A DNA stretch of 64,000 nt from assembly GCF_003202235.1 (NCBI RefSeq), contig NZ_MASU01000001.1, positions 310,001 to 374,000 on the forward strand, in the 5' to 3' direction. The translations under genes and the position numbers were made by a program. This document shows positions 44,462-52,744 of this stretch, in pieces. This stretch comes from Prauserella flavalba. GTDB taxonomy: Bacteria > Actinomycetota > Actinomycetes > Mycobacteriales > Pseudonocardiaceae. The notes beneath the pieces were generated by a model. It was not told the DNA's origin and made no database searches. It saw only the letters and a list, made by a program, of their open reading frames with translations. Position 1 is the first letter of the stretch, and each line of letters begins with the position of its first letter.

Positions 44462-44477
44462 TCGAACAAACGTTCGA
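44462..44477. promoter_or_regulatory. Perfect SOS (LexA) box at the dnaB promoter
   Basis: TCGAACAAACGTTCGA matches the actinobacterial LexA consensus TCGAAC-N4-GTTCGA at every fixed position. A -10-like TACACT (44457-44462) abuts it, so LexA binding would block transcription start for dnaB, whose GTG is 33 nt downstream. Confidence 0.8.
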
Positions 44478-44509
44478 GGTCGACTGACACCGAGGAGGTG
44501 CCTGCACCG

Positions 44510-45895
44510 GTGGCGATCACCGACGACCGCAGTCCCGCTTTCGCCTCGTCCGGAAATGGCGGCGGGTTCGATCGTCAGCCGCCACAGGACGTCGCGGCGG
44601 AGCAGTCGGTACTCGGCGGCATGCTGCTGTCGAAGGACGCGATCGCCGACGTCGTCGAGGTGCTGCGCCCGGGCGACTTCTACCGGCCGGCGCACCAGGC
44701 CGTCTACGACTGCGTCCTCGACCTCTACGGCCGGGGCGAGCCCGCCGACCCGATCACGGTGTCGGCGGAGCTGGAGCGGCGAGGGGAGCTGAGCCGCGTC
44801 GGCGGCGCCCCGTACCTGCACACGTTGATCGCGACGGTGCCCACAGCGGCCAACGCCGGGTACTACGCGCAGATCGTGGCCGAGAAGGCGATCCTGCGCC
44901 GCCTGGTGGAGGCGGGCACGCGGATCGTGCAGTACGGCTACGGCGCGGACGGCACCGACGGCGGCGACGTCAACGAGGTGGTCGACCGCGCGCAGGCCGC
45001 GATCTACGAGGTCACCGAGCGACGGACCAGCGAGGACTACGTCGCGCTGGAGGAGCTGCTCCAGCCGACGATGGACGAGATCGACGCGATCGCGTCCAGG
45101 GGCGGCACCGCGCAGGGCATCCCCACCGGCTTCGCCGACTTCGACGAGGTGACCAACGGCCTGCACCCCGGCCAGATGATCATCGTGGCGGCGCGGCCCG
45201 GTGTCGGTAAGTCGACCCTGGGACTGGACTTCGCGCGGTCGTGCTCGATCCGGCACGGCATGACCAGCGCCATCTTCTCGCTGGAGATGAGCCGCACCGA
45301 GATCGTGATGCGCATGCTCTCCGCGGAGGCGCGGATCCGGCTCGCCGACATGCGTGGTGGCCGCATGTCCGACGACGACTGGACCCGGCTGGCCAGGCGG
45401 ATGAGCGAGATCAGCGAGGCGCCGCTCTTCGTCGACGACTCGCCGAACCTGACGATGATGGAGATCCGCGCGAAGGCCAGGCGGCTCAAGCAGCGCAACG
45501 ACCTCAAGCTGATCGTCGTCGACTACCTGCAGCTGATGACCTCGGGCAAGCGCGTCGAGTCCCGCCAGCAGGAGGTGTCGGAGTTCTCCCGTGCCCTCAA
45601 GCTGCTGGCCAAGGAGCTCGAGGTGCCCGTGATCGCGATCAGCCAGCTGAACCGTGGTCCCGAGCAGCGCACCGACAAGCGCCCGATGCTCGCCGACCTG
45701 CGTGAGTCCGGTTCGCTGGAGCAGGACGCCGACATGGTGGTGCTCATCCACCGCCCGGACGCGTGGGAGCGCGACGACCCGAGGGCCGGCGAGGCCGACC
45801 TGATCCTCGCCAAGCACCGTGCCGGCCCGACCAGCACGATCAGCGTCGCCCATCAGCTGCACTACAGCCGCTTCGCCGACCTGGCCCAGGAGTAG
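44510..45895 (+). CDS. dnaB: Replicative DNA helicase
   Basis: The 461-residue hexameric helicase unwinds the fork. The N-terminal primase-interaction domain (RQPPQDVAAEQSVLGGMLLSKDAIADV) precedes the RecA-like domain with Walker A AARPGVGKST, FSLEMS, LIVVDYLQLM and ISQLNRGPEQRTDKRPMLADLRESG. No intein interrupts the LRESG-SLEQDAD site where mycobacterial DnaB carries one. GTG 44510 (VAITDDRS) is preferred, since GAGGAGG lies upstream and the family starts there; the long upstream open frame contains the SOS box and DnaA boxes. Confidence 0.95.
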   Translation: MAITDDRSPAFASSGNGGGFDRQPPQDVAAEQSVLGGMLLSKDAIADVVEVLRPGDFYRPAHQAVYDCVLDLYGRGEPADPITVSAELERRGELSRVGGAPYLHTLIATVPTAANAGYYAQIVAEKAILRRLVEAGTRIVQYGYGADGTDGGDVNEVVDRAQAAIYEVTERRTSEDYVALEELLQPTMDEIDAIASRGGTAQGIPTGFADFDEVTNGLHPGQMIIVAARPGVGKSTLGLDFARSCSIRHGMTSAIFSLEMSRTEIVMRMLSAEARIRLADMRGGRMSDDDWTRLARRMSEISEAPLFVDDSPNLTMMEIRAKARRLKQRNDLKLIVVDYLQLMTSGKRVESRQQEVSEFSRALKLLAKELEVPVIAISQLNRGPEQRTDKRPMLADLRESGSLEQDADMVVLIHRPDAWERDDPRAGEADLILAKHRAGPTSTISVAHQLHYSRFADLAQE

Positions 45896-45898
45896 CGC

Positions 45899-46270
45899 TC
45901 ACGGGATCGCGAGGCCCGCGCCGCGCAGCGCCTCCTCCACCCGCAGCCGTTCGACGTCCCGCTCGATGCCCTCGGGCACGGCGTCCAGGCTCTGCGGCAC
46001 GTCGACCGCACGGCACGCCTGCATCAACAGCGCGTCGTAGGCCTGGCAGGTGGCGCGCCTGCGCAGCACGGGGGCGTCGGGCGCGAGCCCGACGAGCGCA
46101 CGGTGCACGCGCCGCAGGTCCGCGGCCAGCCGCTCGACGGGTACGGCGCTGGTCGCGGGCGGGCGCCTACGGTTCCACCTCTCGATGAGGCGCGGGATCC
46201 GCAGCACGGCCCAGCACGTCGCAGTCGGAAAGACCACGACGCCGAGGTAGATCAGGATGTTCCCGACCAT
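45899..46270 (-). CDS. Small membrane-anchored hypothetical protein
   Basis: The 123-residue product has one N-terminal span (NILIYLGVVVFPTATCWAVL) followed by a basic RIPRLIERWNRRRPP and a helical cytoplasmic domain (VERLAADLRRVHRALVGLAPDAP, DALLMQACRAVD, EALRGAGLAIP). No known family recognised. It ends 3 nt from the convergent dnaB stop. A TACCAT hexamer 5 nt before the ATG suggests a leaderless transcript. Confidence 0.72.
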   Translation of the reverse strand: MVGNILIYLGVVVFPTATCWAVLRIPRLIERWNRRRPPATSAVPVERLAADLRRVHRALVGLAPDAPVLRRRATCQAYDALLMQACRAVDVPQSLDAVPEGIERDVERLRVEEALRGAGLAIP

Positions 46271-46301
46271 GTCTCATGGTAGGCATCGCGCCGGAGTGGC
46301 G

Positions 46302-46325
46302 TACACTGGTAGTTGAACATTCAAC
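46302..46325 (+). promoter_or_regulatory. Promoter and palindromic operator of the dioxygenase gene
   Basis: TACACT (46302-46307) is a good -10. Directly after it, GTTGAA-CA-TTCAAC (46312-46325) is a perfect dyad across the predicted start of transcription, fitting a repressor site. The regulator is not identifiable here. Confidence 0.55.
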
Positions 46326-46338
46326 CTTGGAGTTCGCG

Positions 46339-47127
46339 ATGCCAGTTCACCCCGACCGGATGCCGGTGCTCTACCTCAGCCACGGCGCACCCCCGCTCGC
46401 CGACGACGCGACGTGGACCAGGCAACTCGCCGACTGGTCGGCGGACCTGCCGAAGCCCAGGTCGATCCTCATCGTCTCCGCGCACTGGGAGGAGGCCCCG
46501 CTCACGATCGGCGCGACCACCACCGTGCCGCTCGTCTACGACTTCTGGGGCTTCCCCGAGCACTACTACCGCGTGCGGTACCGAGCGCCGGGCGCTCCTG
46601 ACCTCGCCGCGCGGGTACGCAGGCTCCTGCACAGCACCGACACACCCGTGCACGACGCGCCGGACCGCGGTCTCGACCACGGCGCCTACGTGCCGCTCGT
46701 GGAGATGTTCCCCGGCGCCGACGTGCCGGTGCTCCAGGTGTCGATGCCCTCACTCGACCCAGTGCAGCTCTACGACCTCGGCCGCAAGCTCGCTCCGCTG
46801 CGCGACGAGGGCGTGCTGATCATCGGCAGCGGGTTCTTCACCCACAACCTGCGGGCCATGCAGGCGGTCGACGGTGTCGACGGGGCGCCCCCGGCGTGGT
46901 CGGCCGAGTTCGACCACTGGGGCGCGCAGACGCTGGCCTCCGGCGACATCGACGCCGTGCTCGACTTCCAGCACAAGGCACCCGCCGCGGAGCTCGCCCA
47001 CCCGCGCACCGAGCACTTCGCACCGCTGTTCGTCTCCCTCGGAGCGGGCGACGAGGGGAGCGCGGCACGCACGGTGATCGACGGCTACTGGTACGGGCTC
47101 GCCAAGCGGTCCGTCCAGCTCGGCTGA
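46339..47127 (+). CDS. Class III extradiol dioxygenase (DODA-type)
   Basis: The 262-residue product resembles 4,5-DOPA dioxygenase/YgiD enzymes that open catechol rings using a metal. Motifs: LSHGAPPLA (metal His), VSAHWEE, LDHGAYVPL, GSGFFTHNLR, and HFAPLFVSLGAG near the C-terminus. ATG 46339 has GGAG 8 nt upstream and fits the family start. The physiological catechol is unknown. It is controlled by the palindrome at its promoter and ends at a strong terminator. Confidence 0.88.
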   Translation: MPVHPDRMPVLYLSHGAPPLADDATWTRQLADWSADLPKPRSILIVSAHWEEAPLTIGATTTVPLVYDFWGFPEHYYRVRYRAPGAPDLAARVRRLLHSTDTPVHDAPDRGLDHGAYVPLVEMFPGADVPVLQVSMPSLDPVQLYDLGRKLAPLRDEGVLIIGSGFFTHNLRAMQAVDGVDGAPPAWSAEFDHWGAQTLASGDIDAVLDFQHKAPAAELAHPRTEHFAPLFVSLGAGDEGSAARTVIDGYWYGLAKRSVQLG

Positions 47128-47140
47128 GCACACGACGAAA

Positions 47141-47180
47141 GGCCGGGCCGGGGAGACCTCGTCGTCTCCCCGGCCCGGCC
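47141..47180. terminator. Strong hairpin between convergent genes
   Basis: A 17-bp perfect stem GGCCGGGCCGGGGAGAC (47141-47157) with 47164-47180 around CTCGTC, with AAA before and TTT shortly after, so it can serve both directions. Its sequence is unrelated to the palindrome family at the other convergent junctions. Confidence 0.85.
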
Positions 47181-47200
47181 CGGTTTCAGCTAACCGCTGT

Positions 47201-50191
47201 TCAGCGGAGCGCAGCGCCGTCCAGCACGCCCGAGATGGTGCCCTGGACCGAGTCCAGCGACGCCAGGTCGGCCTGCGGCGTCAGCGAGCCCGCGTCCAGC
47301 GAGGGCAGCCCCGGCAGACCGGCCAGCTCGTTGACCTTCGGCAGCGCGGGCGCACCCGGCAGCGCGGTCACGTCCGGCATGCCCTGGACCTCGGGCAGCA
47401 GCCCGACGTCGGCACGCTCGGCGCCCGACAGCGGCGTCTCCATCGGCAGCTGGTTCAGCTGCGGCAGGTCGGTCGGCAGGTCCGTCGGGAGGTCGGTCGG
47501 CAGCTCCGACAGGCTCGGCAGCGACCTCGGCAGCGCGGGCAGCCCCGTCGCGGGCAGCTCGTCGCCGGTGATCGGCAGGTTGATCTGCGGCTCTTCGCCG
47601 GCCACCGAGATGTCCGTGGCGTTCTCGGTGGTGGACGTGGCCACCGCGACCAGGGCCAGCGGGATGTCGTAGACCTGCGCGAGCACACCGACCGGCAGCT
47701 GGCCGTCGAAGCCCGAGAGGGCGTCCATCGCGCCGGCCGTCGTGGTCTCGCCACCCACCGTGCCGGTGGTGTCGTTGTCGGCGACGGCGTGCGCCACGCC
47801 GCCGACCGAGCCCGCCACGCCGAACACCTGCGCGACCGCGGCCACCGGGACGTCGAAGATGTCGCCCGACAGCGCGCCACCGACACCGGAGGTCGTGATG
47901 TCGCCGCCCGAGGTCACCTCGGTCGTGTTCTCACCCTCGCCCGTCGCGACGGCGGTCAGGCTCGCGGCCGAACCGAAGACCTGCGCGATCGGCAGCGCCT
48001 GTGCGCTCACCACGTCACCGGCGATGGAGCCGCCGTCGCCGTTGGTGGTGGTGTCGCCACCGGCCTCCGACACGACGTCGTTGGTCGACTCGCCCGAGAC
48101 CACACCGACCCAGCTCGCGCCGAGGCCGAACACGGTCGCCGCGGCGCCGGCCGGAACCTGCACCACGTTGCCCGCGATGGAGCCGCCCTCACCCGTGGTG
48201 GTGGCGTCGCCGCCGGCCTTCGAGTCGAGGAGGTTGTCGCTCTCGCCACCGGCGTTGCCGACCCAGCTGCCGCCGATGCCGTGCACCTGGACGGGCAGCG
48301 ACACCGGGACGAAGCCGATGTTGCCCGCGCCGGTGCCCTTCTTGCCGTTGGCCTTCACGTTGCCGCCGGCCTCGGAGATCGTGTCGGCCGAAGCCTCGCC
48401 GAAGCCGTTGCCGATCCAGGTGCCGCCGATGCCGAACACCTGCGCCGGGAGCGACACCGGGGCGGAGACGAGGTTCGCCGCGGCGAATCCGTTGTCGTCC
48501 TCCGTGTTCCCGCCGCCACCGGCCTTGACGACCTTGGTCTCCTCGGCGGTGCCGACGCCCTGGCCGATCCAGCTGCCGCCGACGCCGAAGACCTCGGCGG
48601 GCACGGCGAGCGGAACCTGCACGATGTTGCCGGAGCCGGCCGAGTCGTTGCCGCGGGTGCCGTTGTAGCCACCGGCGTCGACCGTCTTGTCCTCGGTCGC
48701 GTGGCCCGAGGCGTTGCCGATCCAGCTGCCGCCGATGCCGAACGCCTCGACGGTGGAGGCGATCTGGCCCGCGGCGGTGTTGCCCGAGAGGAACGAGCCG
48801 TCGCCGTTGGTCAGGTTCTCGTCACCGGCGAGGGCGCTCGTGGTGTTCTCGTGGCTCTTGGCGTGCGCGTTGCCGATCCAGGTGCCACCGATGCCGAAGG
48901 CCTCGACGGGCAGCGCGACCGGCAGGTCGGCGACGTTGCCGGAACCGGCGGCGTTGCGGCCGCTCGTGTACGACGGCCCACCGGCCTGCATCTCCGCCTC
49001 GGAACTGGTGTCCTCGGTGGTGGAGTTGCCGATCCACGCGGCCGCGGTGCCGGTGACCGACGCCAGCAGCGCGCCCTGCGGCTGCACGACGTTGCCGGCG
49101 AGGAACGAGTCGTCGCCGTCGGTCGAGATGTACGCGGGCTTGCCGCCGCGGTCACCGGGGGTGTCGCCCGCGGTGGCCTCGACCTCGGAGGAACCGGTCG
49201 CGTCGGCGTCGCCGCCCCACGACACGGCGTCGTTGGCGATGCGGACGGGCAGCGCGATCGGCGCGCCGACCACGTTGCCGGTGCCCGCACCCTTGTCGCC
49301 GTGGGTCTCGATGTAGCCACCGGACTCGGCTTCGCTCTCGGCGTCGAAGTCGCTCTCGGCGTGCGCGAGGAACCAGCCGAGCGCGTTGCCCGACAGCTGC
49401 ACCGGGGTCGCGAATGCCGGCGCGACGACGTTGCCCGCGAGGCCGCCGTTGGTGCCGTCGGTCTCGATGTCGCCGGTGGTCTCCGCGCTCTGCGAGGCGC
49501 TGCCCGACGTCTTGCCGCTGCCACCGAGGCCACCGGCGTTGCCGGAGATCTGGATGGGCAGCGCCCAGTCGAGGTTCACGACGTTGCCGGCGAGGCCGCC
49601 GCCCGCGCCGTTCGTGCTGATGTCGGTGTTGTGGGCGTAGGACTGCTCGGCGTCGGAGTGGACCTCCGCGTCGCCGAGGACGCCGACCGCGTTGCCGGTG
49701 ATCTGGATCGGGAGCGCCAGGTTGCCGACGATCTTGTTGCCCATGAAGGGGTCGTCGGTCTGCTCGACGGCCGGGAGGGTGGACGCCTCGGCACGCTGCG
49801 GGGCCATCGGCGTCTTCGCGGCGGCCTTGCCGAGGGTCGAGCCTGCCTCGGACACCTTGCTCACGGCCTTGTTCACCGGAGCGGTGGCGGGCGCGGCGAC
49901 CTTCGCGACGGGGGCCGCGGCCTTGCTCACCGGAGCGGCGGCCTTGTTCACCAGGTTGGTGACCGGCTTGGTGCTGACCTCACCCTCGTGGCCCGGCAGG
50001 TTGACCTGCCCGAGCGGCGTGCCGACGGCGTTGTCCTTGATCTGATACGGAACGCTGAGGGTCAGGTCGAGCGGCCCTGCGGGGGCGTCGGGGTCGACCC
50101 TCTCGTTGGCAGAAGCGATGCCGGTGCCCAGCATCAGCAAACCACCGGTGACCAGCGCGGTCTGGATTCCGCGCTTCGCCCAGGTCTGCAT
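47201..50191 (-). CDS. Giant secreted chaplin-like repeat protein
   Basis: The 996-residue product has a signal peptide (cleavage near ASA-NE, residue 28), an Ala/Lys/Val-rich spacer and about 14 repeats of roughly 50 residues (148-865). A typical unit is SGN-IVQVP-lavPaeVFGvGGSWIGna followed by an acidic T/S-rich stretch ending AGG. The core resembles chaplins (GNvvQvPvxvPvnVCGNsv), the amyloid coat proteins of Streptomyces aerial hyphae, but the repeats contain no cysteine. LPITG and LPATG (872-883) look like sortase motifs, yet a Pro/Leu-rich 113-residue tail without a membrane span follows. GGAG lies 11 nt before the ATG. Confidence 0.8.
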   Translation of the reverse strand: MQTWAKRGIQTALVTGGLLMLGTGIASANERVDPDAPAGPLDLTLSVPYQIKDNAVGTPLGQVNLPGHEGEVSTKPVTNLVNKAAAPVSKAAAPVAKVAAPATAPVNKAVSKVSEAGSTLGKAAAKTPMAPQRAEASTLPAVEQTDDPFMGNKIVGNLALPIQITGNAVGVLGDAEVHSDAEQSYAHNTDISTNGAGGGLAGNVVNLDWALPIQISGNAGGLGGSGKTSGSASQSAETTGDIETDGTNGGLAGNVVAPAFATPVQLSGNALGWFLAHAESDFDAESEAESGGYIETHGDKGAGTGNVVGAPIALPVRIANDAVSWGGDADATGSSEVEATAGDTPGDRGGKPAYISTDGDDSFLAGNVVQPQGALLASVTGTAAAWIGNSTTEDTSSEAEMQAGGPSYTSGRNAAGSGNVADLPVALPVEAFGIGGTWIGNAHAKSHENTTSALAGDENLTNGDGSFLSGNTAAGQIASTVEAFGIGGSWIGNASGHATEDKTVDAGGYNGTRGNDSAGSGNIVQVPLAVPAEVFGVGGSWIGQGVGTAEETKVVKAGGGGNTEDDNGFAAANLVSAPVSLPAQVFGIGGTWIGNGFGEASADTISEAGGNVKANGKKGTGAGNIGFVPVSLPVQVHGIGGSWVGNAGGESDNLLDSKAGGDATTTGEGGSIAGNVVQVPAGAAATVFGLGASWVGVVSGESTNDVVSEAGGDTTTNGDGGSIAGDVVSAQALPIAQVFGSAASLTAVATGEGENTTEVTSGGDITTSGVGGALSGDIFDVPVAAVAQVFGVAGSVGGVAHAVADNDTTGTVGGETTTAGAMDALSGFDGQLPVGVLAQVYDIPLALVAVATSTTENATDISVAGEEPQINLPITGDELPATGLPALPRSLPSLSELPTDLPTDLPTDLPQLNQLPMETPLSGAERADVGLLPEVQGMPDVTALPGAPALPKVNELAGLPGLPSLDAGSLTPQADLASLDSVQGTISGVLDGAALR
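47596..49750 (-). repeat. Chaplin-like repeat array (about 14 units of 150 bp)
   Basis: This segment of the 996-residue protein gene encodes about 14 tandem units of roughly 50 residues. Units 6-11 share the core VFGIGGSWIGNA; units 1-3 read LPIQITGNAVG-like; units 12-14 have decayed. The gradient suggests expansion by internal duplication with central units youngest. Confidence 0.72.
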
Positions 50192-50392
50192 AGTGAGGTG
50201 TTCTCCTTTTCCTTGGTTCCCTTGCGGGGCCTTAGTGGTGCGCTCCGTCGTGCGCGATGGAATGGACCGACGGATGCGGGTACGCGGAAGAGACCGCGTG
50301 CCGCGGTGGAAAAGCGGGGAACACGAAGCTGACGCGCGAGCGGGCGCGGGAAACGGCCGCGGAGGGTGGCGTCAGCTACCCCGCGGCGAGAA

Positions 50393-51253
50393 TCAGTCTG
50401 GCGTCACACCGGGCTGCGAGCCCGGCTGCGTCGGCAGGTGCACGACGCCGGCCCGGACGGAACCGGGCACGTTGTGGTCGAACGCGGCCACGGCGCCGGC
50501 GGGAATGCCGAGCAGCGGGCCATCGAGGTGGAGAGCGTGGGTGTTGCCCGAGGGCGCGGGCGCCGCCGGGCTCACCGGGATGGGCAGCGGCGCGGCCGGA
50601 GCGGACTCACGATCCTGCTCGCCGGTGTCCGCTGGGTTGTCCGAGGGCGCCGACCGGACGGGCGCCTTGCTCTCGGTGCGGTGCTTGCCCGTGACGTGCT
50701 TCGTGCCCTTGGTCGCGTCGCCCTCGGTGTGCACCGAGTGGCCGTCGACCGCGCGGTCGGGCTCGGCGGAGGTGCCGGTGTCACCGTGACCGTCGATGCC
50801 CGGCAGCTCGGTGAGTCCGGGCAGTTCGACGAGCTCGCCGTCGCGTGGCTGCAGCGCCTCCCACACGTTCTTGCCGAGGTCCTGGCGCTCCTCCGGCACC
50901 GTGAGCAGCCGGCCGACGCCCTCGAGCGTCTCGCCGACCGGCTCGGCGACGGCGCGCTGCCAGAGGTGCTGCACGGAGTGCTTGACCTCGGCGGCGATCC
51001 GGCCGTCGCCGAGCCTGGCCGGCTGCGGCGTGTCGTCCTGCGGCTCTGCGGCGGGCTTGGGCCCGGCGAGCGCGGCGCCGACGCCCTTGGCCGCATCGGC
51101 GACTGCGGGAGCATCGAGCTGGGGCCCGTCCTCGGCGGCCGAGGCGGACGCGGTGGAGACGGCCCACGCGGCGGCGACGCCTCCCGCGACGAGCAGGGCA
51201 CGCGACAGCCACCTGCGGACGCGACCCTCGCGTCCCGTGGCGGCTGCCGTCAT
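50393..51253 (-). CDS. Secreted hypothetical protein next to the chaplin-like gene
   Basis: The 286-residue product has a basic N-terminus and signal segment (RRWLSRALLVAGGVAAAWAV, cleavage near ASA-AE). A helical acidic region (AAEVKHSVQHLWQRAVAEPVGETLEGVGRLL) and a charged Pro/Ser linker follow, and the C-terminus ends LHLDGPLLGIPAGAVAAFDHNVPGSVRAGVVHLP. It has no cysteine in the mature form. ATG 51253 is chosen over the longer open frame because the signal peptide starts there and AGGAGA precedes it. It lies upstream of, and on the same strand as, the chaplin-like gene (201-nt gap), so a joint role at the hyphal surface is possible. Family unknown. Confidence 0.75.
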   Translation of the reverse strand: MTAAATGREGRVRRWLSRALLVAGGVAAAWAVSTASASAAEDGPQLDAPAVADAAKGVGAALAGPKPAAEPQDDTPQPARLGDGRIAAEVKHSVQHLWQRAVAEPVGETLEGVGRLLTVPEERQDLGKNVWEALQPRDGELVELPGLTELPGIDGHGDTGTSAEPDRAVDGHSVHTEGDATKGTKHVTGKHRTESKAPVRSAPSDNPADTGEQDRESAPAAPLPIPVSPAAPAPSGNTHALHLDGPLLGIPAGAVAAFDHNVPGSVRAGVVHLPTQPGSQPGVTPD

Positions 51254-51556
51254 GGCCACAACTCTCCTGTCGGAAGGTGTTCTCGAAGTGGGTGACACAG
51301 CGTGCTCGAGCGAGCACTTGTTGGCTGCGTGCCACCGAGATTGGCAAATTGCGTGGGCCGGATGCACGTCCAACACGACTTGATGGCCCAATCGTGTGAA
51401 GAACACAGTGTGTGTCCACACTTCACCGTTGGTGATCAACGCTGACCAACGTCGTTAACTCTCCGTTCGCGCCGAATGAGGCTCCAGTGTGGACAGTTGG
51501 CGGCTCTCCTGCGCCGATCGGCGAACATCGCGAGCCGGGACCGATACGGTGGCGTC
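51254..51556. other. Divergent non-coding region
   Basis: No gene is seen in these 303 bases between the minus-strand secreted protein and the plus-strand AI-2E gene. The right end contains TACGGT (51545-51550), the likely -10 of the leaderless AI-2E operon. The middle is A/T-richer with imperfect dyads around 51396-51426 (GTGAAG and CTTCAC arms), probably the promoter region of the secreted-protein genes. Confidence 0.55.
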
Positions 51557-52744
51557 GTGAATGAGAAAACGCCGAAGCTTCCGGTGATTTCGGAGGATCC
51601 GGACGTCACCGGGTCGGTACCGAAGGGACTCCGGGTCTGCGCGGCGCTCGCCTGGCGCTTCCTGGTCGTCATCGCCGCGCTGTACGTCGTCGTGGAGATC
51701 ATCGGCTACCTGTCGGTGGTCGTGATCCCGGTGTCGGTCGCGCTGTTGCTCGCCGCGCTCCTCGCGCCCGCCGTGCGCAGGCTCGTGACCGTACGGGTGC
51801 CGCGAGGGCTCGCCACGGCGCTGGTGCTCGTCGGCGGGCTGGGGGTCGTCGGCGGGCTGCTGACGTTCGTGATCATCCAGTTCACCGACGGTCTGCCCGC
51901 GTTGCAGCGGCAGCTCACCGAGAGCCTGAACCAGATCGAGGACTGGCTCATCAACGGGCCGCTGCACCTGCGCGAAACGCAGATCGAGGACGCGATCAAC
52001 AGCGCCATCGGCATGATCCAGGAGAACCAGGCCGCGCTGACGTCCAGCGCGCTCACGACGGCGAGCACGGTCGGCGAGTTCCTCACCGGCTTCCTGCTCA
52101 CGCTGTTCGTGCTGATCTTCTTCCTGGTCGGCGGCGAACAGATCTGGGGCTTCCTCATGCGGGGCGTGCCCGCACACGTGCGCGACCGGGTCGACACCGC
52201 AGGCCGGCGCGGGTTCGCCTCGCTCGTGAGCTACGTGCGCGCGACGGCGGCGGTCGCCGTGGTCGACGCGGTGGGTATCGGCATCGGGCTGTGGATCGTC
52301 GGCGTGCCGCTGGTGATCCCGTTGTCGACGCTGGTGTTCCTCGGCGCGTTCATCCCGATCATCGGTGCTGTCGTGACCGGTGCGGTCGCCGTGCTGGTGG
52401 CACTCGTGACCAACGGCTTCGTCACCGCGCTCGTGGTGCTGGCCATCGTGGTCGGCGTGATGCAGCTGGAAAGCCACGTCCTGCAGCCGTTGCTGCTCGG
52501 CCGCGCCGTGAAGCTGCACCCGCTCGCCGTGATCCTGGCGATCACCGTCGGCCTCGTCGCCGCAGGGATCCCGGGTGCGCTGCTGTCGGTGCCGCTGCTG
52601 GCCGTGCTCAACTCCGGCATCAAGTCGCTACTGCACGAACGCTCGCCCGATCCGGAGAGCGTGGACGTGCTCGCCGACAAGGAGGCAAAGGTCAACGCCG
52701 ACGACGAGACCGAGACAGCGGAACAGGAGCAGGAGAAGCGGTGA
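51557..52744 (+). CDS. AI-2E family transporter (YdiK/PerM-like)
   Basis: The 395-residue membrane protein has about eight spans: a pair near residues 35-75, one at 95-115, then a cytoplasmic helical segment (LTESLNQIEDWLINGPLHLR), and the C-terminal block with GIGLWIVGVPLVIPLSTLVFLG, FIPIIGAVVTG, ESHVLQPLLLGRAVKLHPL and GIPGALLSVPLLAVLN. GTG 51557 lies 6 nt after TACGGT, a leaderless start. Its end overlaps the MacS kinase by 4 nt. Substrate unknown; the family is named for autoinducer-2 export but many members transport ions or other solutes. Confidence 0.87.
   Translation: MNEKTPKLPVISEDPDVTGSVPKGLRVCAALAWRFLVVIAALYVVVEIIGYLSVVVIPVSVALLLAALLAPAVRRLVTVRVPRGLATALVLVGGLGVVGGLLTFVIIQFTDGLPALQRQLTESLNQIEDWLINGPLHLRETQIEDAINSAIGMIQENQAALTSSALTTASTVGEFLTGFLLTLFVLIFFLVGGEQIWGFLMRGVPAHVRDRVDTAGRRGFASLVSYVRATAAVAVVDAVGIGIGLWIVGVPLVIPLSTLVFLGAFIPIIGAVVTGAVAVLVALVTNGFVTALVVLAIVVGVMQLESHVLQPLLLGRAVKLHPLAVILAITVGLVAAGIPGALLSVPLLAVLNSGIKSLLHERSPDPESVDVLADKEAKVNADDETETAEQEQEKR

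Noticed and set aside
44243-44509. N-terminal extension of dnaB
   Set aside because: The extra 89 codons cover the SOS box and DnaA-like boxes and resemble no helicase; the family begins near GTG 44510.
47789-50332. 847-codon plus-strand frame opposite the chaplin-like gene
   Set aside because: The repetitive high-GC coding strand keeps other frames open; composition is Arg/Val/Asp/Gly shadow and there is no ribosome binding site or promoter.
51412-51496. Further DnaA boxes (GTGTCCACA, and CTGTCCACA on the minus strand)
   Set aside because: One has a non-permitted first base and the other is isolated; such single 9-mers are expected by chance.
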